Shown in pieces: positions 55,491-63,893 of a DNA stretch of 64,000 bases. The position numbers and the translations under genes were made by a program. The notes beneath the pieces were generated by a model. That model was not told where the DNA came from. It made no database searches and worked only from the letters and a program-made list of their open reading frames with translations. The stretch's first letter is position 1. Every line of letters starts with the position of its first letter. The stretch comes from Streptomyces canus (lineage in GTDB: Bacteria; Actinomycetota; Actinomycetes; Streptomycetales; Streptomycetaceae), in NCBI RefSeq assembly GCF_001514145.1, contig NZ_KQ948678.1:87569-151568 (forward strand), written 5' to 3'.

Positions 55491-55536
55491 GCTGCACTCA
55501 AGTGCAACTACCTTGATGGTTGCACGGGAGTGCAAC
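55491..55536. promoter_or_regulatory. Two TetR operator candidates
   Basis: TGCACTCAAGTGCA at 55493-55506 and GTTGCACGGGAGTGCAAC at 55519-55536 share TTGCAC...GTGCAA symmetry. The second is only 9 bp before the TetR ATG. They should allow joint repression of the amidohydrolase and regulator genes. Confidence 0.75.
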
Positions 55537-55545
55537 AATGTCCAG

Positions 55546-56175
55546 ATGAGGCAGACGGAGGGCGAGAAGCAGGACGGGAGGACGCGCAATGCCCAGGCCA
55601 ACCGGGAGCGCGTCTATACGGCAGCGATCAAGGTGTTCGCTGCGCGCGGCTACGACGCCGCCACAATGGACGAGATCGCGGCAGAAGCCGGGGTGTCACG
55701 GCGGACCGCGTTCAATCACTTCCCTGCGAAATCCGACATCGCCACTGAGTGGGCAGTGCGAGGCGGGGAATCGGCCTTCGCCCTGGTGCGCGACGTCGAC
55801 CGCATCACCTCTGCCGCCGACCGGGTCCGGGCCTATTTCCATGAGCTGGCCCTCACGGCGGAGCTGAACTGGGACGAGACCCGGCAGATGACAACCGGAC
55901 TGCTGCGCGGATATGGCGTATCACCCCACCGCTCGCAGCTCTCAGCGGAACTGCGTGATTGGCTGCGTGACTGCCTGCAGGAGCGGCCGGGCAACACACC
56001 GACACCCTCTGCCGATCCCGCCCTGGCCGTGGACGTGCTCTACGACGTCTTCCAGGGCGCAGTCATGCGATGGCTGCCCCAAGAGGCTGCGCCGCACGGG
56101 ATGTTCACGGCCGAGGTGGACACCGCGATCGCGCTCGTGCTGGCCGGATTCGCGAGTGACGCCGACCACGCATAG
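55546..56175 (+). CDS. TetR-family regulator
   Basis: ATG at 55546; about 209 residues. HTH: RVYTAAIKVFAARGYDAATM, then DEIAAEAGVSRRTAFNHFPA. The C-terminal helices end in a typical dimerisation region. It lies divergent to the amidohydrolase. The stretch 56176-56429 after it contains only a weak short ORF from 56179. Confidence 0.9.
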   Translation: MRQTEGEKQDGRTRNAQANRERVYTAAIKVFAARGYDAATMDEIAAEAGVSRRTAFNHFPAKSDIATEWAVRGGESAFALVRDVDRITSAADRVRAYFHELALTAELNWDETRQMTTGLLRGYGVSPHRSQLSAELRDWLRDCLQERPGNTPTPSADPALAVDVLYDVFQGAVMRWLPQEAAPHGMFTAEVDTAIALVLAGFASDADHA

Positions 56176-56429
56176 ACAGATGTCTGCGAGCCGGGACACC
56201 GGGTCGTTCACCGAGCTGATCGAGCAGATACCGGCCGGGGCCCGGATCACCGGGCGGCTGCGGGCTGCGTCCGGGCGGCGCATGAGGGACGCCGGCTCTC
56301 CAGCCGCCCGCCGAATCGGCGCCCGGAACCACGCTCGAAATCGGTCGGCGGATCGGGCTGGGAGAACCCGGTGCCGGATGGTGGAACGGACCGGCGGCGG
56401 AAGCGCGGGGCCTCCCTACTGTCTCCGGC

Positions 56430-56957
56430 ATGAGAGAGGTGCTCGTCGACATCACCGATCGGATCATGACGATCGTCATCAACCGCCCTGAGGCCCGCAA
56501 TACCGTCACCATGGCCGTCTCGGTGGCTTGCTCCGAGGCGCTCGACGAACTCGACGAACTCGACGCCCTCGACGACCTCGCCGTCGGAGTCATCACCGGC
56601 GCCGACGGTAACTTCTGCGCCGGTATGGACCTCAAGGGGTTTCTGCGCGGCGAGCGCCCGTCGCTGCCGGGCCGCGGCTTCGCGGGCCTGACCCGACCCC
56701 TCCAGCAAGCCGCCGCCACCACTCGCATCGGCCAGGCCCCCTTCATCACCGACAAGGAGAAGATGTCCCGCCCCGACGTGCCGAACTGCCCCGGCTTCTC
56801 AGGCGGGCATGACGGGTCCTCAGTGAGTCGGCTGACGAAGGGATCGCGTACGCGAGACGCGTGGCGAGCGCAATTGCAGCCGCCGGTAGCATGCGCCTCG
56901 TACCGCACAGATCGACTTTCCCACCGCCTCGTCGGCGGCATGCGCAGGAGAGGTTGA
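56430..56957 (+). pseudogene. Truncated enoyl-CoA hydratase (crotonase) gene
   Basis: The first 70 residues from the ATG at 56430 match crotonases: ITDRIMTIVINRPEARNTVT and the oxyanion-hole-region GADGNFCAGMDLKGFLRG. After RPSLPGRGFAGLTRPLQQ the family similarity ends, and the rest (TDKEKMSRPDVPNCPGFSGG onward) belongs to no crotonase. An internal deletion or fusion removed the catalytic C-terminal part. The stop lies 3 bp before the trpC start. Confidence 0.75.
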
Positions 56958-56960
56958 ACC

Positions 56961-57749
56961 GTGAATGTACTCGCCGAGATCGTCGCCGGGGTCCGCGAGG
57001 ATCTTCAAGAGCGCATGGGCAAGGTGCCCCTCGACGAGCTCAAGGAACTCGCCGCGCTCGTGCCTCAGGCGAAGGATGGCGTGGCCGCCCTGCGCGGCGA
57101 CGGCGTCCGCGTGATCTGCGAGGTCAAGCGGTCCAGCCCGGCCAAGGGCGCGCTCGCCGCGATCGCCGACCCGGCCGCGCTGGCCTCCCAGTACGCGGCC
57201 GGCGGCGCAGCAGCGATCTCGGTCCTGACCGAACAGCGTCGCTTCAAAGGCTCCCTGTCCGACCTTGCGGCCGTCCGCGCCGCCGTAGACACACCACTGC
57301 TGCGCAAGGACTTCATCGTCACCGCCTACCAGCTGTGGGAGGCCCGCGCCCACGGCGCCGACCTGGCCCTGTTGATCGTGGCCTCGCTGGACCAACCCAC
57401 CCTGGTCGCGCTGATCGAGCAGGCCCACGCCGTCGGACTGACCCCGCTCGTCGAGGTACACGACCAGCAGGAGGCAGCCCGCGCCGTCGACGCCGGTGCC
57501 CGCGTCATCGGAGTCAACGCCCGCGACCTGAAGACCCTTCAGGTTGACCGGGACACCTTCGCCCGAGTCGTCCCCGCGATCCCGGATCACATCGTGAAGG
57601 TCGCGGCCTCCGCGGTACGCGGCCCGCGGGACCTCATCGCCTACGCCGACCACGGCGCGGACGCGGTCCTCGTGGGCGAGGCCCTGGTCACCGGCTCCGA
57701 CCCCCAGGCCGTCGTCGCGGACCTGGTGGCCGCCGGCATTCGCCACTGA
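56961..57749 (+). CDS. trpC: Indole-3-glycerol-phosphate synthase homologue with altered active site
   Basis: GTG start preceded by AGGAGAGG; 262 residues, normal length for Streptomyces TrpC. Conserved: ICEVKRSSPAKG (catalytic Glu and Lys), LRKDFIV (Lys), PLVEVH (Glu), GVNARDL (Asn). The usual VAESGVRGP is VAASAVRGP: the Glu that acts in ring closure and the following Gly are changed. It converts CdRP to indole-3-glycerol phosphate in tryptophan synthesis if active; activity may be reduced or the reaction altered. No other trp gene is nearby, so it is an extra copy, as often found in specialised-metabolite loci. Confidence 0.85.
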   Translation: MNVLAEIVAGVREDLQERMGKVPLDELKELAALVPQAKDGVAALRGDGVRVICEVKRSSPAKGALAAIADPAALASQYAAGGAAAISVLTEQRRFKGSLSDLAAVRAAVDTPLLRKDFIVTAYQLWEARAHGADLALLIVASLDQPTLVALIEQAHAVGLTPLVEVHDQQEAARAVDAGARVIGVNARDLKTLQVDRDTFARVVPAIPDHIVKVAASAVRGPRDLIAYADHGADAVLVGEALVTGSDPQAVVADLVAAGIRH

Positions 57750-58356
57750 CGCCCAGCCCACTCCAGCGTCCAGCCTTCGTACAGGCGACGACCACGACAT
57801 CCTGCGCGACCGGCTCGACATCCGATGGCATGACCCGACTGGTCAGTGAAGTCGATCCCCCACGATCGCTTTGGAGATGTCGAGGGCGAGGCGTGGGGTG
57901 ACGAGCAGTCCGTCACCTTGGCGCTCAGGTCTTCAGGGGTAGGCTCACGTGCGCGTGTCCTCACCGGATCCGGCCGGCTTCGCACCGCCCGCTGTTCGCG
58001 TCGTTGTCACAGACGGGACAGGCCGATGGTTCACGGCTTCTGCACGGTCGGCCGGTCGGCGTAGTCAACCGTTTCCGCAGGTGCCAGTGCTCATCAAGTC
58101 GCGGATTCTGCAGATTCAATGTGAATGCGGACCTGCCGCAGGAGTGCGTCGGCCCGTCCCTCGACCTCAGCGGCATCCTTGGCCGGCTTGTCCGCCGGTG
58201 ACTCGTCCGACAGTGGCCAGTGCGCTGACAGGTGTGGTGTCCCGGTCGATCTGACCGACGCGCTCGGACTGGCGCGGCAAGAGGCTCTACCGGGGCGCGC
58301 TCCCGGCCTTGGACCGGCCGTCCGAGAGGGAGAGGACGGCCGATTCTCGGGCCGCT
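57750..58356. other. Intergenic region with a small gene fragment
   Basis: About 600 bp without a full gene. On the minus strand, 58094-58230 encodes a plausible protein tail (AHWPLSDESPADKPAKDAAE then RADALLRQVRIHIESAE) with no visible start; it may be the end of a lost gene. Nothing else is supported. Confidence 0.4.
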
Positions 58357-59238
58357 TCAGCCTAGTTCGGTCAGTCGCCGTACGGCCGGGGCTGCGAAGG
58401 TCTCCATCCAGCGCGAGGTGGCGCCCAGATGCGGCGAGATGATGACCGTGTCGATGCCAAGCTCGGCGTACGGCTCGATGTCGTGGGTGAAGCCGTCCAT
58501 GTCCTCCTCGGTGGCGGCCGCTCCGGAGTACGTGATCGTCCGGCGGACGGTGTCGTAGTCGCGGTCTGCCTCGTCGCAGTGGCCGCGCAGTACGTCGAGC
58601 TTGTGCGCGACGTACTCGGGCGAGGTGGCGAACAGGTTGCAGGCGTCGCCGTACCGGGCGACGAGCCGCAGCGTCTTTTTCTCCCCACCGCCGCCGATCA
58701 TGATCTCCGGGTGCGGAGAGCTCACCGGCGGCGGGACGCACAGGGTTTCGGCGAGCTGGTAGTGGCGGCCCTCGAAGGGCCCGTTGGCGTCCGGGTCCCA
58801 CATCTGCAGGCAGATCCGCAGGGTTTCCTCCAGCCGTTCGAACCGCTCGGCGAGCGGCGGGTAGGGCACGCCCAGGCCGTGGTGCTCACGGTCGTACCAG
58901 GCGGCTCCGATACCGAGGGTGGCGCGGCCGCCGGAGAGCACGTCGAGCGTGGTGGCGACCTTGGCGAGCAGCCCCGGGTGGCGGTACGTCACCCCGGTGA
59001 CCAGGGCGCCCAGTCGCACGGTGGAGGTGTGGGCGGCCAGATAGGCGAGGGCCGTGTAGGCCTCCAGCATGGGTGCCTCGGCGCCGCCGTTGAACTCCAT
59101 CTGGAAGTAGTGGTCCATCACCGACAGCCGGTTGACGCCGGCAGCCTCCGCCGCTGCTCCCGCGGCGGCCAGCTCTGCCGCCAGGGCACGACCGCCCTCG
59201 GGGTGGTCGAACCGGTTGATGTGCACGCCGACGTGCAT
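58357..59238 (-). CDS. LLM-class F420-dependent oxidoreductase
   Basis: 293 residues. Luciferase-like TIM-barrel signatures: the N-terminal VNRLSVMDHYFQM, LGALVTGVTYRHPGLLAKVA, TLDVLSGGRATLGIGAAWYD and PEIMIGGGGEKKTLRLVARY. The last two are typical of F420-dependent enzymes. Last gene in a minus-strand group with MaoC, carotenoid oxygenase and MarR genes. It could reduce or oxidise an alcohol, aldehyde or enone in the same pathway. The first 45 bp are echoed upstream of the MaoC gene. Confidence 0.9.
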   Translation of the reverse strand: MHVGVHINRFDHPEGGRALAAELAAAGAAAEAAGVNRLSVMDHYFQMEFNGGAEAPMLEAYTALAYLAAHTSTVRLGALVTGVTYRHPGLLAKVATTLDVLSGGRATLGIGAAWYDREHHGLGVPYPPLAERFERLEETLRICLQMWDPDANGPFEGRHYQLAETLCVPPPVSSPHPEIMIGGGGEKKTLRLVARYGDACNLFATSPEYVAHKLDVLRGHCDEADRDYDTVRRTITYSGAAATEEDMDGFTHDIEPYAELGIDTVIISPHLGATSRWMETFAAPAVRRLTELG

Positions 59239-59327
59239 GTCCGTCTCCGTTCAGTGTCTTCTCGGGTGGCCGGGGCCTTCGGCGGCACTCGGTACGGTCG
59301 CGAGCGGCCGGCGGGGGTTCCTGGGTG

Positions 59328-59891
59328 TCAAACCGTGCCGCCTCTCCCGCCCGGTGGGCGGTGTTCCCAGAGCGTTTCTCCCTGGAGTTCCAGGACGAGG
59401 GTGCCGGAGTCGTTGGTGAGGGCGCCCCGGCTGCGGACGACGGCGGTGCCGTCGTCGCGGGGGCGTACCTCCACAATCTCCATCGAGCCGTGCAGCACGT
59501 CCCGGGGGCGGACCGGCGCCAGCATGCGCAGGGATGTGATCTCCCGGCCGGCGATGACGGCGGCGCGGGAGAAGACCGCGTCCACCAGGAGGCGTTGCAG
59601 GACCGCCACGGTGTGGAAACCGCTGGCGATGAGGCCCCCGAAACGGCTTGCGGCCGCCGCGGCCTCGTCCGTGTGCAGCGGCAACGGGTCGAAGCGCCGG
59701 CCGAAGTCGAGGATCTCCTCCTTGGAGACCCTGGCGCTGCCCAGGTCGAACACGACTCCGGGGCGAAGGTCCTCGGCGTACAGCCGCACGGCGCTCACCA
59801 CCGGTCCGACGTCCACGCCGGCCCTCCCGTGCCTTGGCATGGGCTGAACCGGTGGATGTGCGTGCCGAGTGGCATGCGGGTCTCCGTTCAT
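59328..59891 (-). CDS. MaoC-like hot-dog dehydratase
   Basis: 187 residues from the ATG at 59891; a start further in (GTG near 59820) is possible. The hot-dog fold is shown by FGRRFDPLPLHTDEAAAAAS, with the catalytic Asp/His pair, then FGGLIASGFHTVAVLQRLLV. C-terminal strands follow (RDVLHGSMEIVEVRPRDDGT). A hydratase acting on an enoyl thioester or similar. The first 20 codons overlap a 5' remnant of the neighbouring LLM gene, so the listed N-terminus may be an artefact of that duplication. Confidence 0.82.
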   Translation of the reverse strand: MNGDPHATRHAHPPVQPMPRHGRAGVDVGPVVSAVRLYAEDLRPGVVFDLGSARVSKEEILDFGRRFDPLPLHTDEAAAAASRFGGLIASGFHTVAVLQRLLVDAVFSRAAVIAGREITSLRMLAPVRPRDVLHGSMEIVEVRPRDDGTAVVRSRGALTNDSGTLVLELQGETLWEHRPPGGRGGTV

Positions 59892-59936
59892 CTCATCCTG
59901 GTGGGGTGGTCGTCGGCGATGGCTTGTGCTCGCCGG

Positions 59937-61496
59937 CTACGGGGCGAGGGCGGTGATCTCCGCACTGTCCAGCCAGGTGGCGTGGACACCGAACGGCACC
60001 CGCTGCGGCAGATGCAGCCGGGCCAGTTCGGTCATGGTCCTGGCGTCGATGACGACGAGTTCGGCGCGGTGGTCGTCCATCAGCAGGTCGAGGAGGTAGC
60101 CGTCGTCCTCGCTGCTCGCCGTGGGCCTGGGAACGAACAGGGCCTCACCGCCGTACATGTCGCCGTAGTCGAGGTAGCCGAGTTCCTTCTCCTCGACGAG
60201 GTCGTACTTGAGGACCCCCTTGCCCATATAGCCGTCACCGTGCTCGTCGAGCAGGTAGCAGTAGCGGCTGGTCCTTCCGACGTGGCTCAGATTGAGGCTG
60301 GGCCGCTCGTAGCCGTGGTCGATCAGCAGCCGGTCGTCGGTGACCTCCCCGGTGTCCAGGTCCAGCACCCAGGTCCTGACCTGGGCGGGCGGTTCCTCGG
60401 GGGTGTGGATCGGAACGCTCGACGGATAGGACGGGAAGACGGGGGAGTAGAGCACGATCTCCCGCGAGCCGCGCGGGCCTTGGCGCTCCCAGGCGTTGAT
60501 GACGTGCCAGACGGTGCCGGCCTGGCCGGTGGTGAACCAGCGCACCTCGGTGTCCGGTCCGAAGTCACGGGGGAGAACGCCCCACCGCAGCCGGTGGCCG
60601 GCATCGTGGCGGAAGACGCTGCCTTCCGGGCCGAGCAGACCGCCGGGATCCCGGCGGACGGAGATGTCGGGGAACACGAGGTGGTTCTCGGTCAGGAAGA
60701 AGTCGTGCAGCCAGCCCATCTCGCCCGTGTCCGGCGTCTGCCGGTGCACGACCTGCTGTGCGGCGAGTTCTCCCTTGTGGAGCAGCCCGGCGATGATCTG
60801 TCCGGACGGCTCGACGCTGAGGTTGTACACGTCGCCGTTGTCCGGGTTGATGCGCGGGTGCGCGGAGAACGGGCCTTCCCACTCCCCCGCCCACGTCTCC
60901 AGCCGGCCGCGGCCGTCCACGATCAGACGGCCGTTCTCGACGCGCGTGTCGAGGACGAACGCGTAACCCGTTTCCTGAAGGCAGTACAGGCGCCCGTGGT
61001 GGTACCGGATCGACGTCGAGCCCGGGGTCCGTTCGAGGGGGCCGAGGGCGGGGATCAGACCTTGGCGGATCTTCTCCTCCGTCAGGGCGATCCGGTCCGC
61101 GCCCGGCCTGCCGGAGACCAGGTCGGAGAACTCCGGGTACGACTCCCGGCCGGCCGCACGCTCGGCCTCGAACCGCGGGGTGCGGACGTAGGAGTTCGAG
61201 TACGTGGCACTCCCCGACGAGATCTGGATCTGGTGGAGCATCCCGGCGCCCGAGAAGGCATGGAGCCGGATATGGCCCTTGTCGAACTGGGAGTTGGTGC
61301 CGTTGCGCAGGTACGCGCCGTCCAGGTCGGCGGGCAGCTCACCGCTCACCCGGACCGGAACGTGGGCCAGTTCCCGGCGCACGGGCCGGTATCCCGGAAC
61401 GTTGTACACGCTGTCCCGGTTGTGATTCTCCAGATCAAGCGCGGCGTCGATGCGCCGTTCCTCTTCCTCGATCGCGGAGACGGACGAGACGGTCAC
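59937..61496 (-). CDS. Carotenoid oxygenase (RPE65/CCD family)
   Basis: GTG start at 61496 chosen because AAGGAG lies 7 bp upstream; 519 residues. Family features: the N-terminal P.R.EL...L.V.GELPADLDGAYLRNGTN segment, FDKGHIRLHAFSGAGMLHQI, histidines in SAHPRINP, LHDFFLTENHLVF, WHVINAWE and near the C-terminus FGVHATW, giving the four iron ligands. Cleaves a C=C bond of a carotenoid or stilbene-like substrate with O2. Its neighbours (LLM, MaoC, MarR) suggest onward processing of the aldehyde product. Confidence 0.92.
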   Translation of the reverse strand: MTVSSVSAIEEEERRIDAALDLENHNRDSVYNVPGYRPVRRELAHVPVRVSGELPADLDGAYLRNGTNSQFDKGHIRLHAFSGAGMLHQIQISSGSATYSNSYVRTPRFEAERAAGRESYPEFSDLVSGRPGADRIALTEEKIRQGLIPALGPLERTPGSTSIRYHHGRLYCLQETGYAFVLDTRVENGRLIVDGRGRLETWAGEWEGPFSAHPRINPDNGDVYNLSVEPSGQIIAGLLHKGELAAQQVVHRQTPDTGEMGWLHDFFLTENHLVFPDISVRRDPGGLLGPEGSVFRHDAGHRLRWGVLPRDFGPDTEVRWFTTGQAGTVWHVINAWERQGPRGSREIVLYSPVFPSYPSSVPIHTPEEPPAQVRTWVLDLDTGEVTDDRLLIDHGYERPSLNLSHVGRTSRYCYLLDEHGDGYMGKGVLKYDLVEEKELGYLDYGDMYGGEALFVPRPTASSEDDGYLLDLLMDDHRAELVVIDARTMTELARLHLPQRVPFGVHATWLDSAEITALAP

Positions 61497-61622
61497 GAGA
61501 TCACTCCTTGCTGCTGAGAGGGCATGCGAAACCGCGCCCCCTGCGTGCATCGGGCTGTGGAGTACGAGCGGCTGCACCGGTCCAGCGCCCCACATGATGT
61601 CCGGACGGGGACCGGGCGACTG

Positions 61623-62048
61623 TCAGTCGAGTTCCGTGACGAACCGGTGGAGCAGGCGGCTGAACGTCTCGACGTCCTCGTCCGGCCAGTGGTCGAGCCG
61701 TTCCTGGAGTTCCTTGCGCTGGTGCTGTCTGACGCGCGCCAGGCGGGCCCGGCCGGTGTCGGTGAGTTCCAGCAACTTGGTCCTGGGGCGCGACGGATGG
61801 GCCACCCGGCGCAGCAGACCGTCCTCCTCCAGCTGGGACAGCTGACGGCTGACGGTGGACTTCTCCAGCCCGTACCGCTCCGCCAGGTCGGAGGCGGTGG
61901 GCAGAGGGAAGGTGCCCACATACGACAGCATCGTGTACGCGACGAAGGGCAGGTCGTCGTACATGTTGTTCGCCCGCACCCTGGAGTTTCGGGAGAACAG
62001 AATGATCGCCTCGTGGATCACATCAACGGGCTTGCTCCGTGCTGCCAT
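61623..62048 (-). CDS. MarR-family regulator
   Basis: 141 residues. The winged-helix core is clear: LPTASDLAERYGLEKSTVSR, QLSQLEEDGLLRRVAHPSRP, then RTKLLELTDTG. First gene of the minus-strand group leading to the carotenoid oxygenase (gap 126 bp). Two palindromes upstream suggest autoregulation. Confidence 0.9.
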   Translation of the reverse strand: MAARSKPVDVIHEAIILFSRNSRVRANNMYDDLPFVAYTMLSYVGTFPLPTASDLAERYGLEKSTVSRQLSQLEEDGLLRRVAHPSRPRTKLLELTDTGRARLARVRQHQRKELQERLDHWPDEDVETFSRLLHRFVTELD

Positions 62049-62061
62049 GACGTCATCATGG

Positions 62062-62100
62062 AGTTGTGCGAAGCAACTGTCAAGGTTGTATCGTGCAACT
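62062..62100. promoter_or_regulatory. Pair of 17-bp palindromes upstream of the MarR gene
   Basis: AGTTGTGCGAAGCAACT (62062-62078) and GGTTGTATCGTGCAACT (62084-62100) share GTTG-N7-CAAC, spaced 22 bp, i.e. two helical turns. Good MarR operator candidates. Confidence 0.65.
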
Positions 62101-62182
62101 CAAAATGGGTGGAACCAAGCACGAGGGCCGTGGACATGAGTGTGCTGCAACTGGATGCCCGCACTGCCTGAGGTTCCCCTCC

Positions 62183-62420
62183 TAATGACCAGCTGGATCA
62201 CCCGCCGCCCCGACCGGCTCGACGACTACCAGGCCCAGCAGCTCAAGCAGATTCTCGCCCGCCGCGCTGGAGGTCGCGGGGATCGTCGACGGGCTCCGGC
62301 CACCGGATTCGCGGGCGGACCTGACGTACGGCCGGGTGATCGAGGTACTGGTGGCGAACCGGCTGACCGCTCCCGCGCCGCTGTTCCGCGTCGGGCACTG
62401 GGTGTACTCGTGTGGGGCCG
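62183..62420 (+). mobile_element. Transposase debris (ISL3-type then IS1634-type)
   Basis: SWITRRPDRLDDYQAQQLKQ at 62190-62249 matches the end region of ISL3 transposases. Immediately after, in another frame, VAGIVDGLRPPDSRADLTYG and IEVLVANRLTAPAPLFRVGH match the N-terminal region of IS1634/IS4-like transposases. Both are short scars. Confidence 0.6.
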
Positions 62421-62635
62421 TCAAGGGTCTTGGCGGAGGCCGATGCGGTGTCCCAGCTGGTGCATTGACGGGTCTCATCGGTGTCTTGCTCGGGGCTTGG
62501 GCGATCAGCGTCGTTGTCGCGTCCGGCCGGTGGCAGCAAAATGTGTCCACAGGGACACCACCGGAACTCGAAGATGTCCATGGCGAGACGCTTAAGAGGT
62601 CGTTTCCTTTGGTGTGATCGTTCGTTGATCGGTGC

Positions 62636-63498
62636 ATGGCGGATCTGGTTGAGCGGCTGGTCCCGGACGAGTTGTGGGTGCTGTTCCGGCGGGTGGTGCC
62701 GCCGACGGTGGTGATACGTCCGCAGGGCGGTGGTCGGCGTCGAGCGGGTGACCGCGAAGCCCTGGCGGCGATCATCTTCGTGGCGACATCGGGCTGCACC
62801 TGGCGGCAACTGCCGCCGGTGTTCGGCCCGGCCTGGCCCACGGTCTACCGCCGGTTCACCCAGTGGAGCCGGGACCGCGTCTGGGCCAGGCTCTACCGCG
62901 TGATCCTCGACGAAATCGGAGCGCGGGGCGAGCTGGACTGGTCCCGGTGCGCGATCGACTCGGTCAGTCTGCGGGCCGCAAAAGGGGGCCACTGACGGGA
63001 CCGAATCCGACCGACCGCGGCAAACTGGGATCGAAAATCCATCTGATCTGCGACCGCAATGGGCTGCCGCTGTCCCTGGGCATCTCCGGTGCGAACATGC
63101 ACGACAGCCTGGGCCTGGAGCCGCTCGTGCGCGGCATCCCACTCATCCGATCCCGCCGCGGGCCCCGGCGCCGGAAGCCGGCGAAATTGCACGCCGACAA
63201 GGGGTACGACTACGACCACCTGCGGCGATGGCTGCGCCGGCGGGGCATCCGTCCTCGCATCGCCCGCAAGGGCATCGAGTCCCCACAGCGGCTGGGCCGA
63301 CACCGCTGGGTGGTCGAGAGAACCGTGTCCTGGCTGGCCGGCTGCCGACGCCTCCACCGACGCTACGAACTCAAGGCCGAACACTTCCTCGCCTTCGTCG
63401 CCATCGCCGCGGCCCTCATCGGTTGCCGTCGGCTCACCCAACACCGCACGTCCCTGGCCCCCGATCAGCTGACCTGCCCAAGCGACACCTGGGCGTAG
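62636..63498 (+). CDS. IS5-family (IS427-group) transposase, two frames joined by -1 frameshifting
   Basis: The first frame (62636-62995) encodes the N-terminal part (SGCTWRQLPPVFGPAWPTVY and ELDWSRCAIDSVSLRAAKGG) and ends at a TGA just after the AAAAGGGGG run at 62981-62989. A -1 slip there gives GPLTGPNPTDRGKLGSKIHL and continues to 63498 with KLHADKGYDYDHLRRWLRRR and the HRWVVERTVSWLAG Glu motif. The DDE residues lie at AIDS, HADKGYD and VVERT. Programmed slippage at such a run is normal for this group, so the enzyme is probably functional. Confidence 0.9.
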
Positions 63499-63893
63499 TC
63501 CGCATCCCGGAACACGAACACGGTCGGCTCCGTGTCGTACTCGTGCCGCAGATAGCCCCCGTACCCCGGGACCGCGATGTGCGGAGCCACCAGTGTCAGC
63601 ACGGCATCAAGCAGCGGCAGATTGTCGTCGATCGAGTAGTTGCGGGCGAAGACTTCCCACATCGGACGGCCGAGTCCGTCCACCCTCTCCGATCTCCGCA
63701 TGGTCGCCATGTCTCCTCCCGGCAGCTCACTGCTGGGATACGTAAGGAACAGAGGCCAAGGATGCTCCTCCTCGTCAAGGCCCTCGGGGCAGTCGGAGTC
63801 CAGGCCCAAATGCCAACGGCAGGCTGCCAGCTCAGCCTCTGGGGTGTCGCTGCGCAGGAAGCAGGACAAGACGATCTCGTAACGCTCACTCAT
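63465..63893 (-). CDS. Passenger gene of the IS5 element, hypothetical protein
   Basis: ATG at 63893; 142 acidic residues. Recognisable blocks: YEIVLSCFLRSDTPEAELAA, LGLDSD-type loop, LPGGDMATMRRSERV, NYSIDDNLPLLDAVLTLVAP and PGYGGYLRHEYDTEPTVFVF. It resembles small cytosolic proteins annotated as hypothetical in Streptomyces; the size and acidity recall immunity or inhibitor proteins, but that is a guess. It is convergent with the transposase and overlaps its 3' end by 34 bp, and sits fully inside the element's inverted repeats. Confidence 0.75.
   Translation of the reverse strand: MSERYEIVLSCFLRSDTPEAELAACRWHLGLDSDCPEGLDEEEHPWPLFLTYPSSELPGGDMATMRRSERVDGLGRPMWEVFARNYSIDDNLPLLDAVLTLVAPHIAVPGYGGYLRHEYDTEPTVFVFRDADYAQVSLGQVS

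Noticed and set aside
59325..61517. A 730-codon plus-strand frame opposite the carotenoid oxygenase
   Set aside because: No recognisable domain; the minus strand holds iron-ligand histidines and good start sites.
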